DNA from: Strigamia acuminata
Taxonomy: Eukaryota; Arthropoda; Chilopoda; Geophilomorpha; Linotaeniidae
NCBI GenBank assembly: GCA_949358305.1
Contig: OX442316.1
Location: 6,820,001-6,884,000, forward strand
Reading direction: 5' to 3'
Length of the DNA stretch: 64,000 bases
The translations under genes were made by a program, and so were the position numbers. Every line of letters begins with the position of its first letter. The first letter of the stretch is position 1. Of this stretch, positions 24,209 to 35,500 are shown piece after piece. The notes below the pieces were generated by a model, which was given only the letters and a program-made list of their open reading frames with translations, did no database searches and was not told the DNA's origin.

Positions 24209-25271
24209 TTTGGTGGTAGCACGAATGGTAGTGGTGATGCGCGTATTTTAAATGCGCTTTGCAGTGGATGTGGAGGAAATACCCTAGTTACAAATTTTCA
24301 CCTGGTGATGATCAGTGTAATAAACAAAAGCAATATTCTTTTTTTATTCAACATAACAAAACAAAACATACAAAGAAAAAAATAATCAAGTGTGGAATCA
24401 GATTTATTACCCGTAGTTATAATACGAATAATGAATTCGGAAATGTATATACATTTGGTGAATTTATGATGAAACAGACACGTGTTGTGTTTCGACATTC
24501 AGTAGAAGAAAGAAAGTAGAAAAGAGTGCTGCGTACCTGCTGCGTACTCCCAAAATTTTAAGAGTACTAAGATAGGTACACTCAAAGTCATTTAAACCTT
24601 ATTTATACTTTTTCACTCAGTCTGAATATAAAATTTAACATGTCAAATTGTGCCCACAGTTTACACACAAAAAAGAGTCTAAAACGGGCATCCAACATCT
24701 TAGCTTTCCCAGGCCACATTTGAAGAAGAGGAATTGTCTTGGGCCAGACATAAAGTACATTAACACTAATGGTAAATGATGAGCAACACCACACAGACAA
24801 GCAAAAATGACCTCACATAATAATCCTAATTTTAATTCTGTTTGCTATCTCAAGAAAACAAAAACTAGAATCAAAGTAAAATCTTTTAATGTTTTAAGTA
24901 AGTAAGTTGGGTCGCATTCATCGCCATCCTGGGCCACGGGTTGGACACCCCTGGTCTAATACACAGCTGCTCCATAAGGAGTCTCAATTATAACACGTTT
25001 GCAATTTTCAAAAGCCAAAAACAAAATTTATTTCTCATTGAACACAACAAGTACAGGCAGATTACAATCACCTTTCAAGTAAGCATTGAATTGCCACTAG
25101 GACCAAAACAATACTAACCTCCTGGTTTTTGTATAAAATTGAACAAACTTGAGTAATGGCATTTAATATCAAAATTTACAATCATTTCCCTGTAAATTCA
25201 CAAAGTAAAAAGTATAGATTTATTTGTAATTAGATGCTGGTGCAACTGATGTAGCAATACAGGTTGCAGAT
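24209..25271. other. Upstream flank of ACOX copy 2
   Basis: Homologous to the flank of copy 1 (19447-20340) and to that of copy 3. No coding exon is recognised. Confidence 0.5.
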
Positions 25272-25947
25272 GCGGCGCATAATATATCACGAATCCAAAA
25301 AAAAGCGACATTTGAAAACGCTAGTTTTGGATTTTCGAACTCCAACTGGCGCCAAGTGGACACATGCGAAAAAGGTAATCGCGAAAAAAACAAATCGCGA
25401 ATCAAAATTCAGCAAAATTAAAAAAAAAAAGAAAACGCGAGATTTTAAAAACAAGAAAACACAAAATTAGAAGAAAAAAAAAACCAAAATTGGGATGGAC
25501 TAATCGTCAGCTGTCGTGGCCGTCAGCTGTGAGTTGTCAGACGTTGACTCGTGGCCGTCAGTCGTGGACTATTGTGGCAGTCAGCTGTGAGTTGTCAGAC
25601 GTCGACTCTCGCGGCTGTCAGTCGTGGACTATTGTGGCCGTGAGTTGTCAGACGTCGACTCTCGCGGCTGTCAGTCGTGGACTATTGTGGTCGTCAGCTG
25701 TCTACTGTCGCCTATTGGCATGTGTGTGACAATCGACAACTAACGGCCGAGAGTCGACGGCTGACAACTGACAGCTGACGGCCGCGACTGACAACTGACA
25801 GCTACCAATTATTCCATCCCAATTTCGATTTTTTTTTCCAATTTCAAGTTTTCTTTTTTTTTAACTTTTGCGTTTCTTTTTTTTTCAAAAAATTTCGCTG
25901 AATTTTTTTTCGCGATTTGTTTTTTTTCGCGAAGCATCCGCCATCCT
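25272..25947. mobile_element. Foldback element with 9-bp target duplication and gtcagctg-type repeats
   Basis: Interrupts sequence continuous in the copy 1 flank (near 20300). GTTGCAGAT occurs on both sides (25263-25271 and 25948-25956), a 9-base target duplication typical of Mutator-like elements. The left arm (25290-25495) and right arm (25810-25940) are roughly inverted A-rich and T-rich arms with caaatcgcgaa-type motifs and an inner pair (aattgggatgga, tccatcccaatt). The centre holds tandem copies of about 50 bp built from gtcagctg, gagttgtcag, acgtcgactc and gtcgtggactattgtgg. Confidence 0.55.
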
Positions 25948-26028
25948 GTTGCAGATTACATTCAATTTGTGGTAATCCTGGAACACCTAAAGAAAAAGGA
26001 AATAATGTAAAATGACTAACTACAAAAA

Positions 26029-26758
26029 TACCGTACCGCCACGTTTAAACACCCGGGTTTATTTAAGCGCCTGCCCCGTTTTTGCGCCTGCCCGTCATTG
26101 CCCCTAAAGTTTGTAGGCGCCGGGCCCGTATAAACGCCGGGGTTCAAATTGGCGCCGGGTTATATGATGTCCAGCTAATGTTCGCAGACGTTCAGATAAC
26201 GTTTGGACACGTTCGGTCGGTCAATGAGATATATAAGACGCCTTTATTGTTCATTTGTAAGCCTGCTATTTTTGCAAACTAAAAACAATGAAATTGCGGG
26301 CGGAAAGCGGATCAAAAAACTGTCGTTTTGCGGACGTATTGCGGCCCATTATTGGCCAATAATGGGCCATTATTGGCCAATAATGGGCCATTATTGGCAA
26401 ATTGCGGATTTTCTGCAAAATTGCCGTACAACGATCCAATTGCGGAAATTGCGGACCGAAAAGTAACTCAGAATTAAAAAAAATTAGTGCCAAAATGCTG
26501 CATTTGGCCTATCAGCAGGCTTATTCATTTGGTTCATTTCCTCTGGCAAGGCAGCAAAATGGCTCCAATCAAAAGGAATTATTCATTCCTTTATTTCAAT
26601 AAACGTTTACTATTCCAGAAAAATTTTTCCCGAACAGTAATTTATGCATTTTTTTGGTTAAGCGCCTGGTTTATTTAAACGCCGGGCTTCAAATAGGTGC
26701 CGGGGGTGCCTGAAAAAAAAATTAAACGCCCGGGCATTTAGACGGGGCGGTACGGTAC
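26029..26758. mobile_element. MITE with TACCGTACCGCC inverted ends
   Basis: The left end taccgtaccgccacgttta and the right end, read inward, taccgtaccgccccgtcta form inverted repeats continuing into cccgggtttatttaagcgcc-like sequence. A central block (26335-26400) is a palindromic tandem of ggccattattggccaataat. Related gccgggcgttta motifs occur inside the 15866-17515 element (17090-17200), which suggests a family. No transposase. Confidence 0.6.
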
Positions 26759-26925
26759 TTACAAATTGAAAGAATAAAATGACTCATTTTATTATTGATT
26801 GGAATATAACAGGTGTGGACTTTCCACATACATACCTTAAGTTATTTTCTTAATTGGAATTTTTCTCCCCTCTTTTTGACCCACATCCCAAAAAAGGGGT
26901 GTAAACTAAGAAGGGGTGTTGACTT

Positions 26926-27724
26926 ATGCCCCGTTCACACTTGAACCACTTATGTACATAACCCGCCCACTTTTAGAAAGTTGTGTGTTCACACTTGTTC
27001 CAGTTTTTCTAAAACTCGGAACAAAATGGCGACACTTCTACAACTTGAAGTTGTAGATGTAGAAGTGACTTCTACAACCTGACGTCACAACTGTAAGTCC
27101 CGCCCCCATTCTGTCATGTGACTGATTGTAGCAAAATCCCAAAAATAAAATGGATGCCAAATCAATTTGTATTGCTACTTTCGGCATCAAAATCAAGTAC
27201 TTTCAAAAGCATGTAAAAATTAATAAAACATATCAGAATGTAGAGAAAAAAATAAGCTTTATTTTAAAAAAAAGTATTTCTTTCTAGGTCTAATTGTTCG
27301 TTATATACGAACGAAAATGCGTTTCGGTCGTACAGATAGAGTGTAAACAAGATCGTGAATTTTCCTTTCGGCCCAAAATTTGTCAACTTTTATTATGGAA
27401 AACTAATTTAAAAAATATGGTGGTTTACTAAACTGGCATCCCTCTTTCTTTTAAAAAAAAGTAGAAGTTTCTACCTTTAACGGATCATTAGCTACGATTA
27501 GAAAAGCAAACCCCTACCTTTCAGTGGATAACATTTTACCAGACATAAACAAATTATCTACCATTTTTCCAGACTCAAATAATGAAGTAAAAAAACGTCA
27601 CTGATTTCTACATGACTAGTGAACAAGTGTGAACAGTCTAAAAATAGATCATTCACATTTGTAGAAATTAGACTTTCTAAAAGTCACAACTTCTACATAA
27701 GTGGTTCAAGTGTGAACTAGGCAT
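26926..27724. mobile_element. MITE with inverted ends ttcacacttgaaccacttatgta
   Basis: Left end atgccccgttcacacttgaa continuing to ccacttatgta; right end is the inverted counterpart (tacataagtgg then ttcaagtgtgaac), about 30 bp in total. The interior has further inverted pieces (aactttctaaaa/ttttagaaagtt type) and no ORF of note. Confidence 0.6.
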
Positions 27725-28200
27725 AAATAGATTACAGTTATCACAGGATTGGTCTGGACTGTCAGATGGTCCAAATTTTTTACAGATCATGTCATGTGAT
27801 ACTTGGCTATATAAAGCCTTGCAGAGCTGAAAAACACACAGGCCAACACCAACCACTCCATCACCACGTTGATGCAATGCCTTATCGATCAAGCCGCTGT
27901 ATTTTACATACCGGAGTGATCGAGGCAGATACAAGTCGAGACAAATAAGTTAGCTGTTGGAAACCATCAAGCAAATACAAAAGTGAATTCTTCACTTTGT
28001 ATTTCCAGTAAACGATAGTATGCGCCATTTGCGAAACGCGTCAAACAATAGTCGCAACCACTCGGACTATTATTTTAACTGAATAGGACTAATCAACTAT
28101 TTGAGTGCGAGTGTGATTAAAACACATTCAACTACTAACTTACTACACCATCGATAACATCGCTGCCTCAACGATCAAGCTGCTGTATTTATAACGGAGT
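27725..28200. other. Unassigned segment with a direct repeat
   Basis: A segment of about 45 bp (27886-27932: cgatcaagccgctgtatttt, then ccggagtgatcgaggc) is repeated imperfectly at 28171-28215. A TATA-like ggctatataaagcc lies at about 27803. This could be a short terminal-repeat retroelement remnant, but no coding or priming site is visible. Confidence 0.3.
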
Positions 28201-28208
28201 GACCGAGG

Positions 28209-28258
28209 CGACAGACTCTTTGGTCTGGATAATGTTTGGTATCAGAAAATTGGAAGTA
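28209..28258 (-). pseudogene. Second receptor TB2 exon fragment at the copy 2 / copy 3 boundary
   Basis: Matches 21018-21066, the TB2 fragment next to copy 2 (gacagactctttggtct, then aatgtttggtatcagaaaattgg). It marks the left edge of the duplication unit that holds ACOX copy 3. The continuation at 28690 matches 21068 onward, so the MITE between is an insertion. Confidence 0.6.
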
Positions 28259-28687
28259 TACTCTGACCCATCATAAGAGACACACCAGTTCCTATTGGCC
28301 GAGCCTATTCACTGGTGTAGGGCTACATAAAAGTAGGCCAAAATACCAGAAATACAAACGCTCGAGTTACGGGAAGCAATTTTGTGTCCAGACTCAACAA
28401 TCAATCATCAAGTTCAAAAACAGCTGGAGAAAGCAACCGATAAATTTAACGAACTAAACAATCATGCATTTTGAAGAAGTTAAAACATAAAACACTGCTT
28501 CCAGACTTTTTAAAATATTTTATTATTACATATAAGACAATTCACATCATTACAAACACCTAAAATAATCAAAGTAATTAAAATCAAAACAAACCTACTT
28601 TTCCTGGTAAAATAACACAGGCAACAGTTAGGAGTAAATAGGCTCGGCCAATAGGAACTGGTGTGTCTCTTATGATGGGTCAGAGTA
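28259..28687. mobile_element. MITE with near-perfect 50-bp inverted ends and TA target
   Basis: Left end tactctgacccatcataaga and right end tcttatgatgggtcagagta are the outermost parts of about 50 bp of near-perfect inverted repeats extending to attggccgagcc. Flanked by TA. The empty site is visible at about 21066 in the homologous copy 2 boundary, which confirms the insertion point. Confidence 0.8.
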
Positions 28688-28730
28688 TAGGAATTGTTTA
28701 CATGTATCCAACCAGTACTAACGTATTTTC

Positions 28731-29358
28731 ATATACTCCGGCCACCTATGAGAATGCGCTTTTTCCCATTGGCCCAGCCTTTTCACTAGTGTAGTGATAC
28801 CAAAAAATAGATCAAAACACTGGCTGACATTTTGACTGCTTTCAGACAAAACAACCAATAAAAATTTGAAAATTGTTTGCTTTCTTAACAAAGCAAACAA
28901 TAGACTGAATAATAACAGCATAAAACAGTATTGTATGAATGCAATAAACTTATATCATTTCAATTATTAAAATAATCAAACAAATTAAAAACAGAACACA
29001 ACTACTTTTCCCGGTTCTAGTCATTTTAGCGACGCTCATTTTAGCGATTTTTACCAAAAAAGTCCCATTTTAGCGAACATGTCATTTTAGCGACACAAAA
29101 ACCTAGGTTTTAGCGACAATCCGGCTCAAAAAAGTGGTTTTCATCAAAAAAACAGTAAGGTTAGGTTCGCGGGGGGACAAGGGGGGGCTGCGCCCCCCTT
29201 GTTAGCCCTTCTTAGGAATTAAACCTAGGTTTTTGTATCGCTAAAATGACATGTTCGCTAAAATGGTGTGTCGCTAAAATGATGTAGATCCACTTTTCCT
29301 GGTGGTAGTACACGCAGTTCACAGTTAGGAGTAATCAGGCTATGGGAAATAGAAGGTG
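28731..29358. mobile_element. Diverged MITE of the same family carrying a nested palindromic element
   Basis: Ends tactccggccacctatgaga and, inverted at 29358, actataagaatgcacc are imperfect inverted repeats. The inner sequence (cccattggcccagcc, then actagtgtagtgatacc) resembles the MITE at 28259-28687. The empty site is visible at about 21118 near copy 2. It is interrupted at about 29019-29292 by another element. Confidence 0.6.
29019..29292. mobile_element. Nested element with repeated cattttagcga motifs as inverted ends
   Basis: The left arm has repeated cattttagcga(c/a) units and aaaaacctaggttt. The right arm has the inverted set (aaacctaggtttttg, tcgctaaaatgacatgttcgctaaaatg). The centre is G-rich then C-rich (ggggggacaaggggggg ... 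cgcccccctt). A foldback element without coding capacity. Confidence 0.6.
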
Positions 29359-29558
29359 CATTCTTATAGTTTCCTTTTAATTTACTCTATTTTATTGTAA
29401 TATTATTCCAAATGCCGGTACATATTTTTATTGCATGTTTAAAATTCATGCTATTTAACATTTCAGTTCACAATTACGGACTCAATAGGTAAATAAGTAC
29501 ACACCTGTTAAATAAATTTAATTTTTTTATATATCGTAACTATTTTTTTAAATCAGAT
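29359..29558. other. 3' flank of ACOX copy 3
   Basis: Homologous to 21115-21276 downstream of copy 2 and in part to 14000-14150. AT-rich, no gene. Confidence 0.5.
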
Positions 29559-32500
29559 TTAGTTTCCTCCTGTATCATTTTTAGCAAGAAATGAGTTCAA
29601 CATTTCGTCAGATGGAGAAAGCACATCAGCTAGGGAAAATGCATCATCCTTTAATCTATCACACAAATTAAGAATTCCATTTTGGACGATGTCTATTGCA
29701 TCCCAACTAAAATAGCCTTCTTTGCAAAGTATCAACATGTACTTTTCTAAACAGTAAAAGCTATACAGCAAGCCTAAGGTTTTTAAAGGTAATACGCAGT
29801 CTTCGGGAGGTTTGTCTTGATCCAGCAATTGGAAATATCGTGTTATAATGAAATTCTAAATGAAAAGACATATAATGCTTTGTGTCTTATTGTCAGATTT
29901 ATTTACATGGTACCTCAGTAAACGCGGTCGCCAAAACGTTGCAATCATAAACTTGTAAATTGTTGAATGCATCAAATGAGCTTGCACCATTCATCACACT
30001 GGACGTCATTTTTGCCAGGCATTCGTTTAAGAGATGACATACTAACCAATTATATGCGGATTTGATCGATTCGGGAGTCAATTCTATACTGTTTGTTCCA
30101 CGCTTGCGTTTAATTGTTTCGTCCATTTTGTCTATGAAATCGTAAAGCCCCATAGTCGACTGATCGGATTTAGCTGTTTAGCAATGAAAGTGTAAATTTA
30201 GAACAGAAATTCGTGCATTTTTTAATTTGTTTGGCTACCTTTCTTATTCTGCGATACTTTCAGTAAAGTTTTGCTTACTTGCTGCAATAAAATATTGTTG
30301 TCACCTTCAAGAGTCAAATTAGCATCTTGTTCATTACGTAAATGCCTTAAACTAGCAGCTACATCAATAGAAATATAGTGTAAATTAATTTTTTATGATA
30401 TACGGTTGAGTCACATTATAACGAATTGCAAGGGACTCGAAAAATCGGTTCCTTATAACGAAGGTTTTTTTATATCAAAATTATTTTTCATGTGTGTGAG
30501 GCCATGCGATGACCTCACGTCTCGGCAACGACCTTGCGCCTGGGGCGAATACCTGCCACGCGGCGCACCTGTCGGTGCTATTGATGACATCAGACCAGGC
30601 CGACCAATTACAGAAGCTGTTACACTTTTATTTTGTGATTTCGTTTTGTTTACGTTTTATTTGTAAAAGCCTGATTAAAACAGTTTGTGCACAATTTCCA
30701 ACTCGAAAGGTTGTTTATTATTTCGTCAAGCAGCTCTCTCATGACTAACATGGCGCAGTCGACAGCTTAGGACTTGGCGGACGTTTGAACGTCGTCGCTG
30801 CGTGAGAGAGCTTGTCGGATTTCGTTCGTTTGGCGGTCGGGAGGAAACCCGTATCGCTGCCGAAGAGGAGAACGTTGTGTGTGCGTGTGCGACGAAGGAA
30901 AACTCGGGACATAAAATGGCGGACATGAAAGATGTTTTTACCTCAACTAGCGAGCCGGTTTTGGACCTTTTAACGTGTGATAACATTCGCGACGAATGCC
31001 TGCTGCGCGGAATTGATGTAAGCAATTGTAAAAAGAAAAATGATTTTTTGGCCACTCTTTTGGCAGATAACGTGGCAAAAGATGCAGCCAAGGTCAAGCC
31101 TGGGTCAACTCAGACGGCCATCGTGTCAACCGCAACGGGACTCGCGGGACAGATTAAAGTGCAGCACGAGGTAGACACGACAAAGGGAGTGCCCGTGTTC
31201 AAGGGGAAACGCGACGAGAATGTCGAACATTTCATCGAGTGCGTCGAGCGTGCGGCCACATTGGGTAAATGGACGGAGCACGCAAAAATTGCAGTGGCAA
31301 ATGGACAACTGAAGGAGGAAGCTCTATACTGGTATGATATTTTCGGAAAAAAATTCGTTCTGTGGTCGGAGTGGGCGGCGTCGATTAGAGACTATTTCCT
31401 GGACGTCGACACCTACGACAGGTGGAGGCAGCGAATTGCTGCAAGAAAGCAGCTGGATAACGAGTCCCTCGCCACATATTTTGCCGCAAAAATCGCATTG
31501 ATTGAAACAACAAAGAAGGCGTTCAGCTTCTCGAGGGATGACACGATAAATGTCACAATAGAGGGAGTTCGCGATTTACATACGCGTGATTTGTTTCGCA
31601 TGTCGAAATTTGATTCTTTTATTGAATTAATTAGGAAGGGACGCGAGATCGACCGGAATAGAGAGGCCAGCGGATCACCGCCAAGGACAACACCAAAAGA
31701 GATTGCGAAGCCAAAGACTGAGGCAAGGATAAGGACACCACGCGATGACACGTCATACAAGAAAGGCATGGACATGTCAAAAATGCAATGTTGGCGTTGC
31801 AATGAGATGGGTCATTGCTCATTCGATTGTCCGAGGGCAAAGAAGCCCGAACAGACGGAGGGAGACGCAAAGCAGCAACCGAGGGAGGCCGAGAAAAAGA
31901 AGATCAACATCTGTATGGTCAAGACGAAGTGTCCGGAGTCGAATCTCGTGGTGGTCGACTGTCACTCGGCGGAACTCGGGGGACAGGTGGAGGCCCTGAT
32001 CGATTGTGGGGCTAATTGCTCGACCGTGGACCAAGTTTTCGTCGACGACAGTGTCGAAATCCGACCCAACCTGGAAAAAGAGTATTTTAAAACGGCAAAT
32101 GGCGACAAGCAGGTTCTAGGACACGTGGATCTAAACGTACAGATTGGGAAGATGAGGACCAGGATCAGCGACGTCGCCGTGGTCCAGGATTCCCCTTTCC
32201 CGCTGGTCATAGGGATGGACTGGCGTAAGCAGGCCGGTCTGGCGTGGATGATCACCGGCGACGGGGACGTGACATTTTTTAAGGAGATCACGGGGCCAAC
32301 ATCGACTGTCAGCTGTGTCGTGCGGGCCTCACACCAGGTTTCGGCGGAGGATCGCGCGTTCGGGGAGGAAGTCGACGCGCTCGTGGGCGCGGTGGACGCC
32401 GATGTGGCGGCAACGGAAAGAGAGCGGCTCCGACGCGTTTTATGGACGAATAGGGAGGCTTTTAGCGAACAGGACGAGTTGGGGGAGTGCGTGGGCGAGG

Positions 32501-35500
32501 AGTGTGAAATCCGCCTGCGACACGAAAACCCAATTAAGACCAAGCCGAGGAAATTTTCACCCGCAGACGAGAAGGCGTGCAACGAGACAATTGCGCTTTG
32601 GCTAAGGCTGGGTATTTGTCGACCTTCAACGTCGCAGTACAACTTCCCATTGTGGTTCGTGAAGCAGGGCGAGAACAAGCAGAAGCTGCGACCGGTGCTT
32701 GACCTGAGGCGACTAAACGAAATCGTGGACGTATCGATGTATCGTATGCCAACCATTGACGAGACAATTGAATTCCTGTTGGCCGACCAGCCGATTTATT
32801 TCAACGTGGGAGACGTCGCAATGGCTTTTTACCATGTGCGACTGCGCAGCGGCGATTGCCACAAAATAGCATTTTTGACACCGGATGGACTAATGGAATT
32901 GACAAGGATGCCGATGGGACTGAAGATCTCACCTTTTAAGATGCAGGAGATCATGGACAAGCTGTGTAAGCGAGTGGAACGTACGGCCGCATATGTCGAC
33001 GACGTCGGCCAAGCTAGTCGAATCGTGAACGAGTTAATTTCGAGATGGGAGAAGTTTTTGGAGGAACTAATAAGAAAGGGCCTTCGCGTTCGTCTATCAA
33101 AGTGTCAGCTGTTACGAAAGGAGGTGAGCTTCCTCGGATATATCGTGTCGAGGCAGGGGAAGAAGCCGGATCCGGCGCGCATGCAAGCCATCGATCGGTT
33201 CCAGCGCTTTCGCAATGCAAGAGACGTTCGGGCGTTTTTGGGGTTTGCGGGCTATCACCGCCGATTCGTGAGGGGATTTGCCGCGAAGGTGAAGATATTA
33301 CAGGTGTTGACTAAGAAGGATGCACGCTTCGTATGGACGGAGGCGCATCAGGAGGCCGTCGAGGCGATAAAGAAGGAATTAAAGGCGTGCGAGTGGTTGG
33401 CCCATTTTCGGAGCGACGCCGAGACATGCGTGAGCGTGGACGCCAGTTACGACGGTTTGGGCGCCACTTTACAACAGCGGCAGGAGAGCGAGTGGGTGAC
33501 CATCGCCTATGCTTCCAGGGGAATACCAGAGTCGTATAGGACGGCACACTCCAACGAGCTCGAATGCCTGGCGGTCCACTGGGCTATCACAGAAAAATTC
33601 CGGACGTATTTGTTGGGGACCAAGTTCATTTTGTTTACCGACAATTGGGCGGTGGCCCATATGCTGGCAAAGACAGATCTGAATAGGAAATATGCACGAT
33701 GGATACTCGACCTGCAGGAGTTTGACTTCAATATGAAGCATAAAAAGGGAAAGGAGAACAAAATTCCCGATGCACTTTCGCGCGCAATCGAGTCGGGAGC
33801 GGCGGTTGCTTTGGCGACGATTAGGTTACGAGACGGGACATTGAGGGAGGAGCAGATAAACGATGCCTTCTGCAGAGACAAAATGGATCATCTCCCGACG
33901 GAGTTTGAGGTGGTCGACGGACTCCTCCTCCATGTGGAGACACGAAGGGGCAAGAAACATTCACAGATCGTGGTACCAAAGAACATGACGGACAGACTAA
34001 CGAAGGCAGTGCACGAGTCATGCGGACATGCCGACGCGTTTAGAACGCTTTCGAGGTTAAAGAGACGACACTGGTGGAAGGGGATGCGAGGATGCGTGGA
34101 GGGCTTTGTGCGCGGATGTCAGAAGTGCCAGCGCCAGAATCATCGGACGGCAAAGCCATTTGGGCTCCTGACTAATCGACCCATCCCCCCCAGGCCGTTC
34201 CATACGATCGCGATCGATCACGGGGGCCCGTACCCGTGCAGCGGGGGAAACTTGTTCGTGTTGGCGGCGATCGATTTGTTTTCGAGATTCGTCGTGGCGG
34301 TGCCAGTTCGCAATACGAAGGCAGCAACATCGGTGGAAAAGGTTAGAACCGATATTTTTGGGCGTTTTGGGCCCGCAAGGAAGATCATTACCGACGCCGG
34401 CACCTCATTTATTGCTAAAGAGTTCGTGGAATTCGCGGAAGGCGAGGGAGCGGAGGTGGAGGTTTGCCCACCATACCACCACGCCTCTAACGGACTAATC
34501 GAGAGGACAATTCAAACTATCGTCCAGAAGTTGCGCAAGGCCGAGGGCGGCTTGGAGAGGTGGGCGAAGAATTTACCCGACCAGGTGTGGGCAATAAATA
34601 ATACAGTGCAGTCGTCGTCGCGGATCTCGCCGTTCGAAATGGTGCATGGATATGTGCCGGACTTTAAAGAGGAGCTGGCGGCGATTGAGGACGAGGACTT
34701 GACCGAGGGACTGGAGAGACTCTGGGGAGAGAGAGAAGAGGCGGTCAGAAATTTGGAGAAGGCGGGTAGGACGCAGAAGGACCGTTTCGACCGAAATCGG
34801 GCACCATCCAGTATGCGGGTGGGAGACAGAGTGCTGTTTACCAAGGGTCATCGAAAAAGAAAGTTTGACGCCCTGTACGAGGGCCCATACACGATTGTGG
34901 AACGCTTGGCGACTGAGGTCTTTTTGCTGGCAGGGGACGACGGACGCACTTGGAAAGCGCACGGGGCACAACTCAAGAGGTTCCAACGGGAAGAGGCCGT
35001 GATGGGGACCATCACTACCCCCGGGGTGGACGTGTGAGGCCATGCGATGACCTCACGTCTCGGCAACGACCTTGCGCCTGGGGCGAATACCTGCCACGCG
35101 GCGCACCTGTCGGTGCTATTGATGACATCAGACCAGGCCGACCAATTACAGAAGCTGTTACACTTTTATTTTGTGATTTCGTTTTGTTTACGTTTTATTT
35201 GTAAAAGCCTGATTAAAACAGTTTGTGCACAATTTCCAACTCGAAAGGTTGTTTATTATTTCGTCAAGCAGCTCTCTCATGACTAACAATGTGTTCTATG
35301 GCCAATCACCTAACCAAACCATTCGTAAGTATTTAATATATCCAAAAATTCGTTATATTGCGGTTCGTGATAACGAGGTTCGACTGTGTTGTACGAGTAT
35401 GTTTAAGCTTATACCGTCTAAACATGCAATGGCGCTGCAATATTCTAAGGACTCTTGAATACATTTAGCAGATTCTGAAGTTGTTATTGCTTTTATTCCT

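Larger units (their letters stand above)
30495..35288 (+). mobile_element. Retrotransposon 1: complete Ty3/gypsy-type element, 4.8 kb
   Basis: Two 256-bp LTRs that read as identical (TG...CA ends), a 5-base target duplication ATGTG (30490-30494 and 35289-35293), and one long gag-pol frame. The target is the MITE in an ACOX copy 3 intron; copy 2 shows the empty site (about 22210). The element is antisense to the host gene. Identical LTRs and an unbroken frame indicate recent insertion. The domain order protease - RT - RNase H - integrase is Ty3/gypsy type. No env-like frame. Confidence 0.93.

Noticed and set aside
26082-26678. Several short open frames between 26.0 and 26.7 kb
   Set aside because: They fall within the MITE and its palindromic centre and have no homology or splice support.
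30751-30768. Pol III A-box / tRNA gene at tggcgcagtcgacagc
   Set aside because: It resembles an A-box, but it sits exactly at the LTR end where a primer-binding site belongs, and no B-box or cloverleaf follows.
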